The notes under the pieces are model-generated. The model was not told where the DNA came from, did no database searches, and saw nothing but the letters and a program-made list of their open reading frames with translations. A stretch of DNA of 64,000 nt from DATLNM01 sp035536775 (GTDB lineage Bacteria > Actinomycetota > CADDZG01 > WHSQ01): the NCBI GenBank assembly GCA_035536775.1, contig DATLNM010000017.1, positions 1 to 64,000 of the forward strand. Direction: 5' to 3'. A program made the position numbers and the translations under genes. Below are positions 7,900 to 16,060 of the stretch, piece after piece. Position 1 is the first letter of the stretch. The number at the start of each line of letters is the position of its first letter.

Positions 7900-8900
7900 G
7901 CTACCTTTCGCTCGTGGGGGGTCGTCGTTCCGCATCGAGAGCGTCCGCGTGCGCGCTGTTGTCGGTCATTGCAGCCGCGATCGCGGCTCTAGCGCAACCG
8001 CCGGTAGTAGCCCGCGCGTCGCTCGGGGGCGGCCCGGACCACGGAGGGGTCCGACAGGTCGATCAGACGAGCTCCCCTGACCCCGCGACCGCGACGCCTT
8101 CGACCTCCGACACGCCATCGCCCGTAGCCTCGGGGACGTCGACGCCCGAGACTCCCGCACCTTCGGAGACGCCAACGCCCGCGCCGGGCCCCTCAGGGAC
8201 GTCGACGTCCGACTCTCCCGCCCCTTCGGAGACATCGACGCCGTCGACCTCGCCGAGCGCTCCCGACACCTCTGCTCCTTCGGGGGCAGTCGAGGCCCAG
8301 CCACCCGCGATCTCGCCCGACGGCGATGGCCGAGCCGACCTGTTGGAAGTCGAAGGTGTCTTTTCCGAGACGACCACATGGATCTTCGAGGTCCTCCACC
8401 CCGGACCTGAGGAGAGCCCGGAGGACGGGGTCGAGGCGCTCTTTAGCGTCACCGGGGAAGGGTCGTCGATGGCCGTGTCCTGGGGCGGCGAACACAGCGG
8501 GGGCACGTTGGTCGTCGACGGCGTCTATGTCTGGCGCGTCCGGGGGAGCGACGACGCTGGTAACGCGATGAGCCCGATCTCGGGGACGGTGGTCGTCGAT
8601 CGTGTTCCTCCAGGACTCGGCGACATCGGAATCGAACGCCGCGCCCGAGGACGGCGACTTCTGCTCTCGACCTCCGTTGACGGCGCTGCGATCGTGCGCG
8701 CCGTGGTTCTCAGGGGACGCGTGGTGATCCGCAAGCTCAAGACAAGAGAGGTAACCGAGGCGTCCGACCTCTCATGGGTGTGGGATCAGCGCGACCGAAA
8801 GGACCGGCGGCAATCGCACGGCGAGTACAAGATAAGGATCACCGCAACTGATCCGGCAAAGAACAAGACCCGGCTGTTGAAGGTGTTCCGGCTCGTCTGA
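7896..8900 (+). CDS. Secreted protein with Ser/Thr/Pro-rich stalk and FlgD-like Ig domain
   Basis: A 334-aa exported protein. A signal peptide spans about residues 1-42. A low-complexity Ser/Thr/Pro/Glu linker with repeated TPS, PETPAPSE and similar units covers about 55-135 and may be a wall-spanning or glycosylated stalk. SPDGDGRAD (about 140) is the calcium-binding-like opening typical of FlgD/Ig-like modules, and DGVYVWRVRGSDDAGN marks the end of that beta-sandwich. A basic beta-rich tail follows. It starts with GTG overlapping the CDF stop (GTGA), so coupled translation is likely, but no functional link to metal efflux is evident. Confidence 0.75.
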   Translation: MSYLSLVGGRRSASRASACALLSVIAAAIAALAQPPVVARASLGGGPDHGGVRQVDQTSSPDPATATPSTSDTPSPVASGTSTPETPAPSETPTPAPGPSGTSTSDSPAPSETSTPSTSPSAPDTSAPSGAVEAQPPAISPDGDGRADLLEVEGVFSETTTWIFEVLHPGPEESPEDGVEALFSVTGEGSSMAVSWGGEHSGGTLVVDGVYVWRVRGSDDAGNAMSPISGTVVVDRVPPGLGDIGIERRARGRRLLLSTSVDGAAIVRAVVLRGRVVIRKLKTREVTEASDLSWVWDQRDRKDRRQSHGEYKIRITATDPAKNKTRLLKVFRLV

Positions 8901-8904
8901 GCGG

Positions 8905-10614
8905 TCAGCTCCGCTCGGTTGGCGAAGTGATCGCCCCCTCCGACGCCGAAGACACCGACGCCGCGTACTTCGCGAACACTCCCGACGCGTACCGCGGCGG
9001 CGGCGCTGTCCAATCGGCCAGACGCTTTTCGATCTCCTCGTCCGACAGCTTGACGCGCAACTCTCGCTCGTCTACATCGATCTCGACGGTGTCGCCATCC
9101 TGGAGTGCAGCTATAGGTCCCCCGCGCGCGGCCTCGGGCGCGATGTGACCGACCATCAGCCCATGAGTGGCACCCGAGAACCGGCCATCCGTGATCAGTG
9201 CGATCGAATCCCCGAGGCCGGCACCGACGATCGCACCCGTGACAGACAGCATCTCGCGCATACCTGGTCCACCGGCAGGCCCCTCGTAACGGATCACTAC
9301 AACGTCACCCGGCTGCAGCAAACCTTGCGACAGCGCTTCGAAGCATGCCTCCTCCGAATCGAAGACACGCGCGGGACCTGAGTGCCTTCTGCGTTCATGG
9401 CCCGCAAGCTTCACGACGCACCCCTCCGGCGCGAGATTCCCGTAGAGGATCGCCAAACCACCGGTGGGCTTGAGCGGAGTCTCTATCGAGACGACGACCT
9501 TCTGGTCTTTCGCCTCCTTGGTCGCGTCTGCTATCTCCTGAAGCGTTCTGCCATCGACCGTCTCCAGCGACCCGTCGATGAGATCGTGCGCGAGGAGCTC
9601 TCTCACGAGTAGCCCTGTCCCGCCGGCACGATAGAGGTCGGTCGCTACGAAGTCCCCACCCGGTTTCAGGTTCGCGATCACCGGTGTGAGCATCGCGATC
9701 TCGTGGAACTCCTCGAGGGTGAGATCGATGCCCATCTCTTTCGCGATCGCGAGGATGTGCAGGACACCATTCGTGGATCCCCCCGTCGCTGCGATCGACG
9801 CGATCGCAGCAGACAGCGAAGTCTTAGTGATGAACTTCGACGGTCGGAGATCGTTCTGAACGAGACGCGCAACGATGTGACCGACCTGAACCGCCGAGTC
9901 GAGCTTGTAGGGGTCGGTGGCCGGGACGCCGCTGAGGCCGATCGGGGAGATGCCCATGAGGTCGATGGCCGTCGCCATCGTGTTTGCAGTGAACTGACCG
10001 CCGCAGGCTCCAGCGCCCGGGCAGACCGCGTCCTCGAGCGAATGCAGATCCTCCGAGGTCATCTCACCCTTCTGATGCTTTCCCACTGCCTCGAAAACAT
10101 CTTGGATCGTTACGTCTGAACCTTTCCACTTCCCCGGCGCGATGGAACCGCTGTAATAGACGACGCCGGGGATGTCGAGACGGCACAGCGCCATGACCGA
10201 ACCTGGGATCGTCTTGTCGCAACCGACCAGGCACACGAGACCGTCGAAGAGGTGGCCGCGGGCGACGAGCTCGATCGAATCGGCGATGACCTCGCGGCTC
10301 ACGAGGCTGGCGCGCATCCCCTCGGTCCCCATAGTGACGCCGTCTGAGATCGAGATGGTGTTGAACTCCATCGGCGTCGCCCCGGCGGCGCGGATCCCTT
10401 GCTTCACGAGTGTCGCGAGACGGCGCTGGTTGTAATTGCACGGCATCGTCTCGATCCATGTCGTTGCGACGCCGATGATGGGCTTGGCGAGATCATCGTC
10501 GGTGAACCCGACGCCCTTCAGCATGCCCCGAGCCGCGGCGCGTTCGGGGCCGTCGGTCAGCGCGAAGCTGTGCCGCTTGGCCGGGTCGCTCGCGGCCGAA
10601 TACGGATCCGCCAT
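8905..10614 (-). CDS. ilvD: Dihydroxy-acid dehydratase
   Basis: Fe-S dehydratase giving 2-oxoisovalerate and 2-oxo-3-methylvalerate, the common step of valine, isoleucine and leucine synthesis. The length of 569 aa is typical. Conserved cysteine motifs are MPCNYNQ (C59), VGCDKTIPG (about 130) and GACGGQFTANTM (about 203), the cluster ligands of the family. The C-terminal substrate region GRFSGATHGLMVGH is present. ATG at 10614. It is divergent from the ilvB-leu operon across a 442-bp spacer that carries the ilv promoter, leader peptide and attenuator for the opposite strand. No separate promoter for ilvD was identified in that spacer. Confidence 0.96.
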   Translation of the reverse strand: MADPYSAASDPAKRHSFALTDGPERAAARGMLKGVGFTDDDLAKPIIGVATTWIETMPCNYNQRRLATLVKQGIRAAGATPMEFNTISISDGVTMGTEGMRASLVSREVIADSIELVARGHLFDGLVCLVGCDKTIPGSVMALCRLDIPGVVYYSGSIAPGKWKGSDVTIQDVFEAVGKHQKGEMTSEDLHSLEDAVCPGAGACGGQFTANTMATAIDLMGISPIGLSGVPATDPYKLDSAVQVGHIVARLVQNDLRPSKFITKTSLSAAIASIAATGGSTNGVLHILAIAKEMGIDLTLEEFHEIAMLTPVIANLKPGGDFVATDLYRAGGTGLLVRELLAHDLIDGSLETVDGRTLQEIADATKEAKDQKVVVSIETPLKPTGGLAILYGNLAPEGCVVKLAGHERRRHSGPARVFDSEEACFEALSQGLLQPGDVVVIRYEGPAGGPGMREMLSVTGAIVGAGLGDSIALITDGRFSGATHGLMVGHIAPEAARGGPIAALQDGDTVEIDVDERELRVKLSDEEIEKRLADWTAPPPRYASGVFAKYAASVSSASEGAITSPTERS

Positions 10615-10717
10615 CCCGCGACCCTAATCCCCAGCCTGCGCGGCTGTAGCCCGCGACCTTCGGCACATATGGCGCACCTGGGGTCGGAAAGTCGGCGATC
10701 CAGTGAGCGAAAAGTGG

Positions 10718-10745
10718 TTGACGTCACTGAGGGCGTGCGTATACT
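10718..10745 (+). promoter_or_regulatory. Sigma70-type promoter of the ilv-leu operon
   Basis: -35 TTGACG (10718-10723), 16-nt spacer, -10 TATACT (10740-10745). Both hexamers are near consensus. It lies 66 nt upstream of the leader-peptide ATG, as expected for an attenuated biosynthetic operon. Confidence 0.7.
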
Positions 10746-10811
10746 CGTACCTTCACCTCGACAGCGTCGCCGGGGGTTCAGTCGATCAAGACGGAGACCG
10801 AGCCGACGCAG

Positions 10812-10904
10812 ATGAAAGACCCCCGCACCATCTCCACACCTCTCAACTCGTTCCTGCGCGCCACGCGCGCCACCGCTCTCCACACCCTCGTACTTATTAC
10901 CTAG
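10812..10904 (+). CDS. ilvL: Branched-chain amino acid leader peptide (attenuator peptide)
   Basis: A 30-aa open frame starting ATG at 10812 and ending TAG at 10902-10904. It contains eight Leu/Ile/Val residues and finishes with four in a row, L-V-L-I (codons CTC GTA CTT ATT), then T and stop. Ribosome stalling on these codons when charged Leu/Val/Ile tRNA is scarce is the classical sensor for ilv attenuation. A strong intrinsic terminator follows 40 nt later. The ribosome site is weak (GGAG about 13 nt upstream). It was called from position, composition and the downstream terminator rather than from homology. Confidence 0.8.
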   Translation: MKDPRTISTPLNSFLRATRATALHTLVLIT

Positions 10905-10944
10905 GTGCGCGCCCTCTGCCATAGCGGCGGAGAAGCGTGCACCG

Positions 10945-10974
10945 ACCCTCCGGTTCCCGGGGGGTTTTTTGTTT
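10945..10974 (+). terminator. Intrinsic terminator acting as ilv attenuator
   Basis: A 9-bp stem, ACCCTCCGG (10945-10953) with CCGGGGGGT (10957-10965) including one G-T wobble, TTC loop, then a T-rich run (TTTTTT-G-TTT). It sits between the leader peptide and the first operon gene. A competing GGTGC...GCACC pairing (10904-10912 with about 10935-10943) begins right at the leader stop and may form the alternative fold. The rest of the 10615-11056 spacer shows no other gene. Confidence 0.8.
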
Positions 10975-11056
10975 CCCCGGACTTCCAGGAGGTGACCCGA
11001 GCCCCAAGCCCGCAACACCCGACAGACCGCAGGCACCATCTACGAAAGGACTCGAT

Positions 11057-11353
11057 ATGAAGCTCGAGATCACCAACGGCAAGTACGTAGGGACGGCGGA
11101 GTGGCAGCGACCGGGCGTCGTCGTTCTCGACATGGAAGACCCCGCTCAGGAGACGTGGTTCGAGGACTACTTCCACGGCGAGGACGCGTATCTCGACGGT
11201 TCGGTCGAGTGTTCGCACATGTCCTCTTCTCGCCGAGACGCCTCCGAAGAGGCGTTCGCACACGCTGGATTCCGGCTCGCCGCGTACAACTACCGCGTTC
11301 AGATGTCCGAGGAGGCGCGCCGGGATGATGCGCCCGGCGCACGAACGCCATGA
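11057..11353 (+). CDS. Hypothetical 98-aa protein between the ilv attenuator and ilvB
   Basis: A small acidic protein I do not recognise. The start is ATG at 11057 with AAAGGA about 5 nt upstream. The first half looks beta-rich and ordered (KLEITNGKYVGTAEW and PGVVVLDMED), followed by an aromatic/acidic stretch WFEDYFHGEDAYLDG and a single CSH. The C-terminus is disordered and basic/acidic mixed. No signal peptide or membrane helix. It is the first gene after the attenuator and ends 44 nt before ilvB, so it should be co-regulated with branched-chain synthesis. Whether it acts in the pathway is unknown. Confidence 0.7.
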   Translation: MKLEITNGKYVGTAEWQRPGVVVLDMEDPAQETWFEDYFHGEDAYLDGSVECSHMSSSRRDASEEAFAHAGFRLAAYNYRVQMSEEARRDDAPGARTP

Positions 11354-11397
11354 GGCAGATCCGAGTCCACGTCCGACGACGCCCGAGAGCTCGCTAG

Positions 11398-13227
11398 ATG
11401 GGTTCCGAAACCGGCGCTAGCTCCTTGATCAAGGCGTTGGAGGCCGCCGGGACCGAAGTGATCTTCGGCATCCCCGGCGGTGCCATCCTGCCGGCTTACG
11501 ACCCGCTGCTGGAGTCGTCGATCCGTCACATCCTCATGCGCCACGAGCAAGGTGCCGGGCACGCCGCCGAGGGTTACGCGCAGGCGACGGGCAAGCCGGG
11601 CGTGTGCATGGCGACGTCGGGACCCGGCGCGACGAACCTGGTGACCCCGCTCGCGGACGCGTACATGGACTCGATCCCGCTGGTCGCGATCACAGGTCAA
11701 GTGCCGCGCGCTGTCATCGGGAACGACGCTTTCCAGGAAGCCGACATCTGCGGGATCACGATGCCGTGCACCAAGCACAACTACAAAGTGATGGACCCCG
11801 ACGAGATTCCGACGGTGATCGCGGAGGCCTTCCACATCGCGACCACCGGACGTCCCGGCCCGGTCCTCGTCGATATCCCCAAGGACGTGCTCCAGGCCGC
11901 TACGAGCTTTCAATGGCCGTCAAGCGTCGACCTTCCCGGCTATCGCCCGACGACCGAGCCACACGCACGCCAGATCGCGGCCGCAGCGGAACTGATCCGC
12001 AACGCGGAGAGGCCAGTCCTGTACGTCGGGGGTGGCGTCATGAAGGCGCGCGCGGCAGCCGACCTCTTGCTGCTTGCCGAAGCCATCGGCGCGCCCGTCG
12101 TTACAACGCTGATGGCGCGCGGGGCCATCAGCGACAACCATCCTCTGTGTCTGGGTATGCCGGGCATGCACGGGAACTACGCAGCCGTGACTGCGATGCA
12201 GAGGTCTGACCTGCTGATCACGTTGTGCGCCCGTTTCGACGATCGCGTGACCGGGAACCTCGACAGCTTCGCGCCGGGAGCCAAGATCATCCACGCAGAC
12301 GCGGACCCCGCCGAGATCGGCAAGAACCGCGCGGTCGACGTCCCGATCGTTGGCGACGCAGGTCCCGTTATCCGTGCGCTCCACGACAAGGTGGCTGCAG
12401 CCAACTCGCAGCACGGTCGCACGGACCTCGGAGCTTGGCTCGGGGAGGTCAACACCTGGAAGCGCGACTACCCGATCTCCTACACGCAAGAGGAGAACGG
12501 TCCGATAAAGCCGCAGTTCGTGGTGGACGCTCTCGCGCGTGCCACGGGTGGCGACGCGCTCGTGGTCACAGGTGTCGGTCAACACCAGATGTGGGCGTCG
12601 CAGATCATGCCGTGCAACCGTCCGTACTCCTTCATCTCCTCGGGAGGTCTGGGGACGATGGGCTTCGCAGTCCCCGCCGCGTTCGGAGCCAAGGTGGGGC
12701 GCCCGGAAGACCGCGTGGTCGCGATCGACGGCGACGGCTGTTTCCAGATGACGGCGCAGGAACTCGCGACCGCGGTGATCGAGAAGGTTCCCTTCACCGT
12801 CGCGATCCTCAACAACGCGCATCTCGGGATGGTCCGGCAGTGGCAGGAGCTGTTCTACGACGAGCGTTACTCGCAGGTGCACCTCCCTCAGGAGACGCCC
12901 GACTACGTGAAGCTCGCAGACGCCTACGGCGCGATCGGTTTGCGCGCGACGGCACCGGAGGACGTCGAGACCGTCATCGACAAGGCGATGGGCATCGACG
13001 ACAGGCCGGTCGTCATCGACTTCCGCGTCGATCCGGGCGAGATGTGCTTCCCGATGATTCCCGCCGGCGCGTCCAACGACGACATCATCTTGGCTCCACC
13101 CAACCCGACCCCAAGGGGGGTCCGGGGGGGTAGTGAGCCGCAGCGCAGCGGAGGCGAACGTCCCCCCGAGGCGGCGATGCCGCAGGCATCGTTCTCCGCC
13201 GGCAAAACGAAAGGCGCTGACCGATGA
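11398..13227 (+). CDS. ilvB: Acetolactate synthase large (catalytic) subunit
   Basis: ThDP-dependent enzyme joining pyruvate with pyruvate or 2-oxobutyrate, first committed step of valine and isoleucine synthesis. The activating Glu lies in RHEQGAGHAAEGYA (about 50). The ThDP/Mg motif runs from GDGCFQM (about 444) to NNAHLGM (about 472). A FAD-binding middle domain is present (ARFDDRVTG about 280). A normal C-terminus would end near residue 570. The last ~40 residues (PRGVRGGSEPQRSGG and onward) are encoded by a palindromic repeat at 13111-13203 that also occurs between genes elsewhere in this window. The stop overlaps the ilvN start (ATGA), so coupling survives the insertion. Confidence 0.95.
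   Translation: MGSETGASSLIKALEAAGTEVIFGIPGGAILPAYDPLLESSIRHILMRHEQGAGHAAEGYAQATGKPGVCMATSGPGATNLVTPLADAYMDSIPLVAITGQVPRAVIGNDAFQEADICGITMPCTKHNYKVMDPDEIPTVIAEAFHIATTGRPGPVLVDIPKDVLQAATSFQWPSSVDLPGYRPTTEPHARQIAAAAELIRNAERPVLYVGGGVMKARAAADLLLLAEAIGAPVVTTLMARGAISDNHPLCLGMPGMHGNYAAVTAMQRSDLLITLCARFDDRVTGNLDSFAPGAKIIHADADPAEIGKNRAVDVPIVGDAGPVIRALHDKVAAANSQHGRTDLGAWLGEVNTWKRDYPISYTQEENGPIKPQFVVDALARATGGDALVVTGVGQHQMWASQIMPCNRPYSFISSGGLGTMGFAVPAAFGAKVGRPEDRVVAIDGDGCFQMTAQELATAVIEKVPFTVAILNNAHLGMVRQWQELFYDERYSQVHLPQETPDYVKLADAYGAIGLRATAPEDVETVIDKAMGIDDRPVVIDFRVDPGEMCFPMIPAGASNDDIILAPPNPTPRGVRGGSEPQRSGGERPPEAAMPQASFSAGKTKGADR
13111..13203 (+). repeat. Dispersed palindromic element, copy 1 (inside the ilvB 3' end)
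   Basis: About 93 bp closely matching 55917-56014 on the same strand. The first half (G-rich, then GAGCCGCAGCG-AGCGGAGGCGAACG) is almost identical. The second half is a hairpin with inner arms GATGCCG and AGGCATC and outer arms GGCGG/CCGCC. The outer arms differ between copies yet stay paired, which indicates selection for structure. It is read in frame as the IlvB tail. Confidence 0.8.
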
Positions 13228-13760
13228 GTTCACACACTCTTTCTGTCCTCGTGGAGAACCAGTCGGGCGTCCTCGCGCGTGTCGCCGCATTGTTCGCGCG
13301 GCGCGGTTTCAACATCGATTCGCTCGCGGTCGGAGAGACCGAGGATCCTGCGGTTTCTCGGATGACGATCGTTGTCGACGCCCGAAACAGCTCGATCGAG
13401 CAGATCTCCAAGCAGCTACACAAGCTCATCAATGTCCTGCGCATCTGCGAGCTGCCGAAGGACGCGGCAGTCGAGCGTGAGCTCGCGCTCGTCAAGGTCA
13501 ATAGCAGCCGGCCTACCAAGGCGGAGATCGTTGAGATCGCGGACATCTTCAAAGCGAAGGTCGTAGATGTGACGCCGACCTCCATGGTGCTGGAAGCGTC
13601 GGGTGCGTCCGAGAAGATCGACGCGCTCGAAGAGCTCCTCGTGCCCTTCGGGATCCTCGAGATCGTCCGAACCGGACGCATCGCTCTCGGCCGTGGCCCG
13701 TCCGGCCTCAAGGCTCCGAACCCGCATCCCATCACCCTCGTCCGCGCCGCGGCGTCCTGA
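13224..13760 (+). CDS. ilvN: Acetolactate synthase regulatory subunit
   Basis: The small subunit binds valine or another branched-chain effector and activates the IlvB catalytic subunit. An N-terminal ACT domain (about 1-78) begins HTLSVLVENQSGVLARVAALFARRGFNI in outline, with the conserved N-x-x-G-V-L-x-R-V pattern. A second ACT-like C-terminal domain covers about 84-160. At 178 aa it is a usual actinobacterial size. ATG overlaps the ilvB stop. A 14-nt gap with AAAGGA-like ribosome site leads to ilvC. Confidence 0.95.
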   Translation: MSSHTLSVLVENQSGVLARVAALFARRGFNIDSLAVGETEDPAVSRMTIVVDARNSSIEQISKQLHKLINVLRICELPKDAAVERELALVKVNSSRPTKAEIVEIADIFKAKVVDVTPTSMVLEASGASEKIDALEELLVPFGILEIVRTGRIALGRGPSGLKAPNPHPITLVRAAAS

Positions 13761-13774
13761 AAGGAAATGTAGAC

Positions 13775-14872
13775 ATGCCCCCAGTCATCCACTACGACGA
13801 CACGACATCCAGCGCTCCGCTCGAGGGCAAGCGCATCGCGGTGATGGGCTACGGCTCACAGGGTCGCGCCCATTCACTCAACCTCGCCGACTCCGGGCTC
13901 GAAGTCACCGTGGGGCTGCGCAAGGACTCGCCGTCGCGCGCGCGGGCAGAATCTGAAGGAGCCCGTGTGGCATCGCTTCACGAGGCAGCCTCAGATGCAG
14001 ACCTCATCGCGATGCTCGTGCCAGACCAGCACCAGGCAGACGTCTATGCCGACGCGATCGAGCCCAACCTCAAGCCGGGGGCGACCCTCCTCTTCGCGCA
14101 CGGCTTCAACATCCACTTCGGTCAGATCCGGCCACCCTCAGATGTCGATGTCGTCCTCATCGCGCCGAAGGCTCCGGGTCTCCTCGTTCGACGCGTGTAC
14201 GAGTCCGGCAGTGGCGTGCCCGCGCTCCTCGGAGTGCATCAGGATGCGTCGGGCAGCGCGACTGAGACTGCACTCGCGTACGCGAAGGGGATCGGCTCAA
14301 CGCGCGCTGGCGTCATCGAGACGACCTTCGCGGAAGAGACGGAGACCGACCTCTTCGGCGAACAGGCCGTGCTGTGCGGAGGCGTGTCGCGGCTCATCCA
14401 GGCAGGCTTCGAGACGCTCGTCGAAGCTGGCTACCAGCCCGAGATCGCGTACTTCGAATGCATGCATGAGCTCAAGCTCATCGTCGATCTCTTGCACGAG
14501 GGTGGGTTCTCGAAGATGCGTCACGACATCTCCGACACTGCCGAGTACGGGGATCTCACAAGAGGCAGCCGCATCATCGACGAGCGCGTCCAGGCGTCGA
14601 TGAAGTCAACGCTCGAAGACATCCGCTCCGGCGCGTTCGCGCGCGAGTGGGTCCTCGAGAACCGGGCGGGCACCCCGGTCCTGGATGCAGAGCGCCGGCG
14701 GCAGTCCGAGCACCCCATCGAGGCCGTTGGAGCCCGCCTGAGAGGACTGATGTCTAGCGTTCTTCTCGAAGAACGCGCCGCAAAGGCGGGGCCGTCGAAA
14801 GACGGCAACGCCGGCGCAGGTCGGGCGGACTCGCGGACGCCCGACCGAAGGGATGAGACGTGGGTGAGATAA
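13775..14872 (+). CDS. ilvC: Ketol-acid reductoisomerase (class I) with extra C-terminal tail
   Basis: NADPH- and Mg-dependent isomeroreductase, second step of valine/isoleucine synthesis. The Rossmann motif is GYGSQGRAHSLNL (about 25-37), and LRKDSPSRARA (about 49) has the Arg/Ser phosphate-binding residues of NADPH enzymes. The Mg/active-site segments EQAVLCGG and ELKLIVDLLHEGG are present; PKAPG replaces the more usual PKGPG. A class I enzyme normally ends close to the sequence LRGLM (about 325-330). Here some 38 residues of Gly/Arg/Asp-rich tail follow, encoded by a run of hairpins at 14757-14806. It overlaps the leuA start by 13 nt. Confidence 0.95.
   Translation: MPPVIHYDDTTSSAPLEGKRIAVMGYGSQGRAHSLNLADSGLEVTVGLRKDSPSRARAESEGARVASLHEAASDADLIAMLVPDQHQADVYADAIEPNLKPGATLLFAHGFNIHFGQIRPPSDVDVVLIAPKAPGLLVRRVYESGSGVPALLGVHQDASGSATETALAYAKGIGSTRAGVIETTFAEETETDLFGEQAVLCGGVSRLIQAGFETLVEAGYQPEIAYFECMHELKLIVDLLHEGGFSKMRHDISDTAEYGDLTRGSRIIDERVQASMKSTLEDIRSGAFAREWVLENRAGTPVLDAERRRQSEHPIEAVGARLRGLMSSVLLEERAAKAGPSKDGNAGAGRADSRTPDRRDETWVR
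14757..14806 (+). other. Hairpin cluster inside the ilvC 3' end
   Basis: Consecutive hairpins in 50 nt: GCGTTCTT-CTCG-AAGAACGC (8-bp stem, 14757-14776), then CGCC-GCAAA-GGCG, then GCCGTC-GAAA-GACGGC (6-bp stem with a GNRA-type GAAA loop). They encode the atypical KARI tail and lie just before the leuA ribosome site. The cluster may be another inserted palindromic repeat or an mRNA processing/stability structure. No T-run follows, so it is not an intrinsic terminator. Confidence 0.6.
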
Positions 14873-16047
14873 GTGACGTAGGCGATGTAGGTGGCGTTGT
14901 ACGCGTTTTCGATACGACGCTTCGGGACGGCGAGCAGTCGCCGGGGATCGCACTGTCGACCGATGAGAAGGTAACGATCGCGCGCCAGCTGGAGCGTCTC
15001 GGCGCCGACGTCATCGAAGCCGGCTTTCCCATCTCGTCCGATGGCGAGGCCGACGCCGTCGCCGCGATCGCCATGCATGTGCGCACGCCCGTTATCGCTG
15101 CTCTAGCACGGGTCGATCGGCACGACATCGATGTCGCGGCAGAGTCGATCCTCGGGGCGGCGCATCCACGCATCCACACCTTCATCGCTACGAGTCCCGT
15201 GCACATGAAGGCCAAGCTGAAGATGACGCCGCACGAGGTTGTGGCGGCAGCCGCGGGTGGCGTTCTGAGGGCGCGTCGCTACGTCGACGACGTTGAGTTC
15301 TCGTGCGAGGACGCGACCCGGTCGGACCCCACCTTCCTCGCGCATGTCTTCCGGACCGCCGCGGCGGCCGGCGCAACCACACTGAACCTGCCAGACACCA
15401 CCGGCTATGCCCTGCCCGACGAGTTCGGCGCCCTCCTGAAGTACCTGATCGACGAGGTCGGCGGCGACGTGACCTGGAGCGTCCACACCCACGACGATCT
15501 AGGCCTCGCCGTCGCCAACGCGCTTGCGGGGATAGCCGCAGGTGCGCGCCAGGTAGAGGTCACCGTCAACGGCATCGGGGAGCGTGCCGGCAATTGCGCG
15601 CTCGAAGAGGTCGTCATGGCCATCAGGACCAGGCCTCGTGGTGACATCCGCACGAACATCGACACGCAGGAGATCACGCGCGCCTCACAGCTCGTATCGG
15701 CGTTGACGGGCTATCCCGTGCCTCCTAACAAGGCAGTCGTCGGAGCGAACGCCTTCGCGCACGAAGCAGGCATCCACCAGCACGGCGTGATGGTCGAGCG
15801 CACGACCTACGAGATCATGGATCCCCACGACGTCGGCCTGGAGGGTTCCCGGCTGGTGCTCGGCAAGCACTCAGGTCACCACGCGTTCGCACGCGCTCTG
15901 GAGGAGCTCTCGATCCACCTGGACGAGGACGAGACCCGTCGTGCGTTCAAGTCGTTCAAGACGCTCGCCGACACCCAGCACCAGGTCACCGAAGAGGACC
16001 TCCGAGCGCTCGCCGGCGCGGCGACCAACCATGCCGAGGTCGCATGA
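14860..16047 (+). CDS. leuA: 2-Isopropylmalate synthase, catalytic part only (no regulatory domain)
   Basis: Claisen condensation of acetyl-CoA with 2-oxoisovalerate, first leucine-specific step. The TIM-barrel motifs FDTTLRDGEQSPG (about 17-29), SVHTHDDLGLAVANA (about 207) and VNGIGERAGN (about 235) are present, as is the linker helix region ending VTEEDLRALAG (about 377). In E. coli-type LeuA the allosteric leucine-binding domain follows that point; here the protein stops at 395 aa. A separate gene at 18789-19232 encodes exactly that missing domain. GTG start at 14860 behind AAGGGATGAG. Citramalate or homocitrate synthase cannot be fully excluded, but the leuCDB context supports LeuA. Confidence 0.9.
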   Translation: MGEISDVGDVGGVVRVFDTTLRDGEQSPGIALSTDEKVTIARQLERLGADVIEAGFPISSDGEADAVAAIAMHVRTPVIAALARVDRHDIDVAAESILGAAHPRIHTFIATSPVHMKAKLKMTPHEVVAAAAGGVLRARRYVDDVEFSCEDATRSDPTFLAHVFRTAAAAGATTLNLPDTTGYALPDEFGALLKYLIDEVGGDVTWSVHTHDDLGLAVANALAGIAAGARQVEVTVNGIGERAGNCALEEVVMAIRTRPRGDIRTNIDTQEITRASQLVSALTGYPVPPNKAVVGANAFAHEAGIHQHGVMVERTTYEIMDPHDVGLEGSRLVLGKHSGHHAFARALEELSIHLDEDETRRAFKSFKTLADTQHQVTEEDLRALAGAATNHAEVA

Positions 16048-16060
16048 GAAGGGAACGAGC

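Noticed and set aside
11920..13290. A 456-aa minus-strand frame opposite ilvB
   Set aside because: Antisense shadow of ilvB; composition rich in Arg, His and Asp, with no domain.
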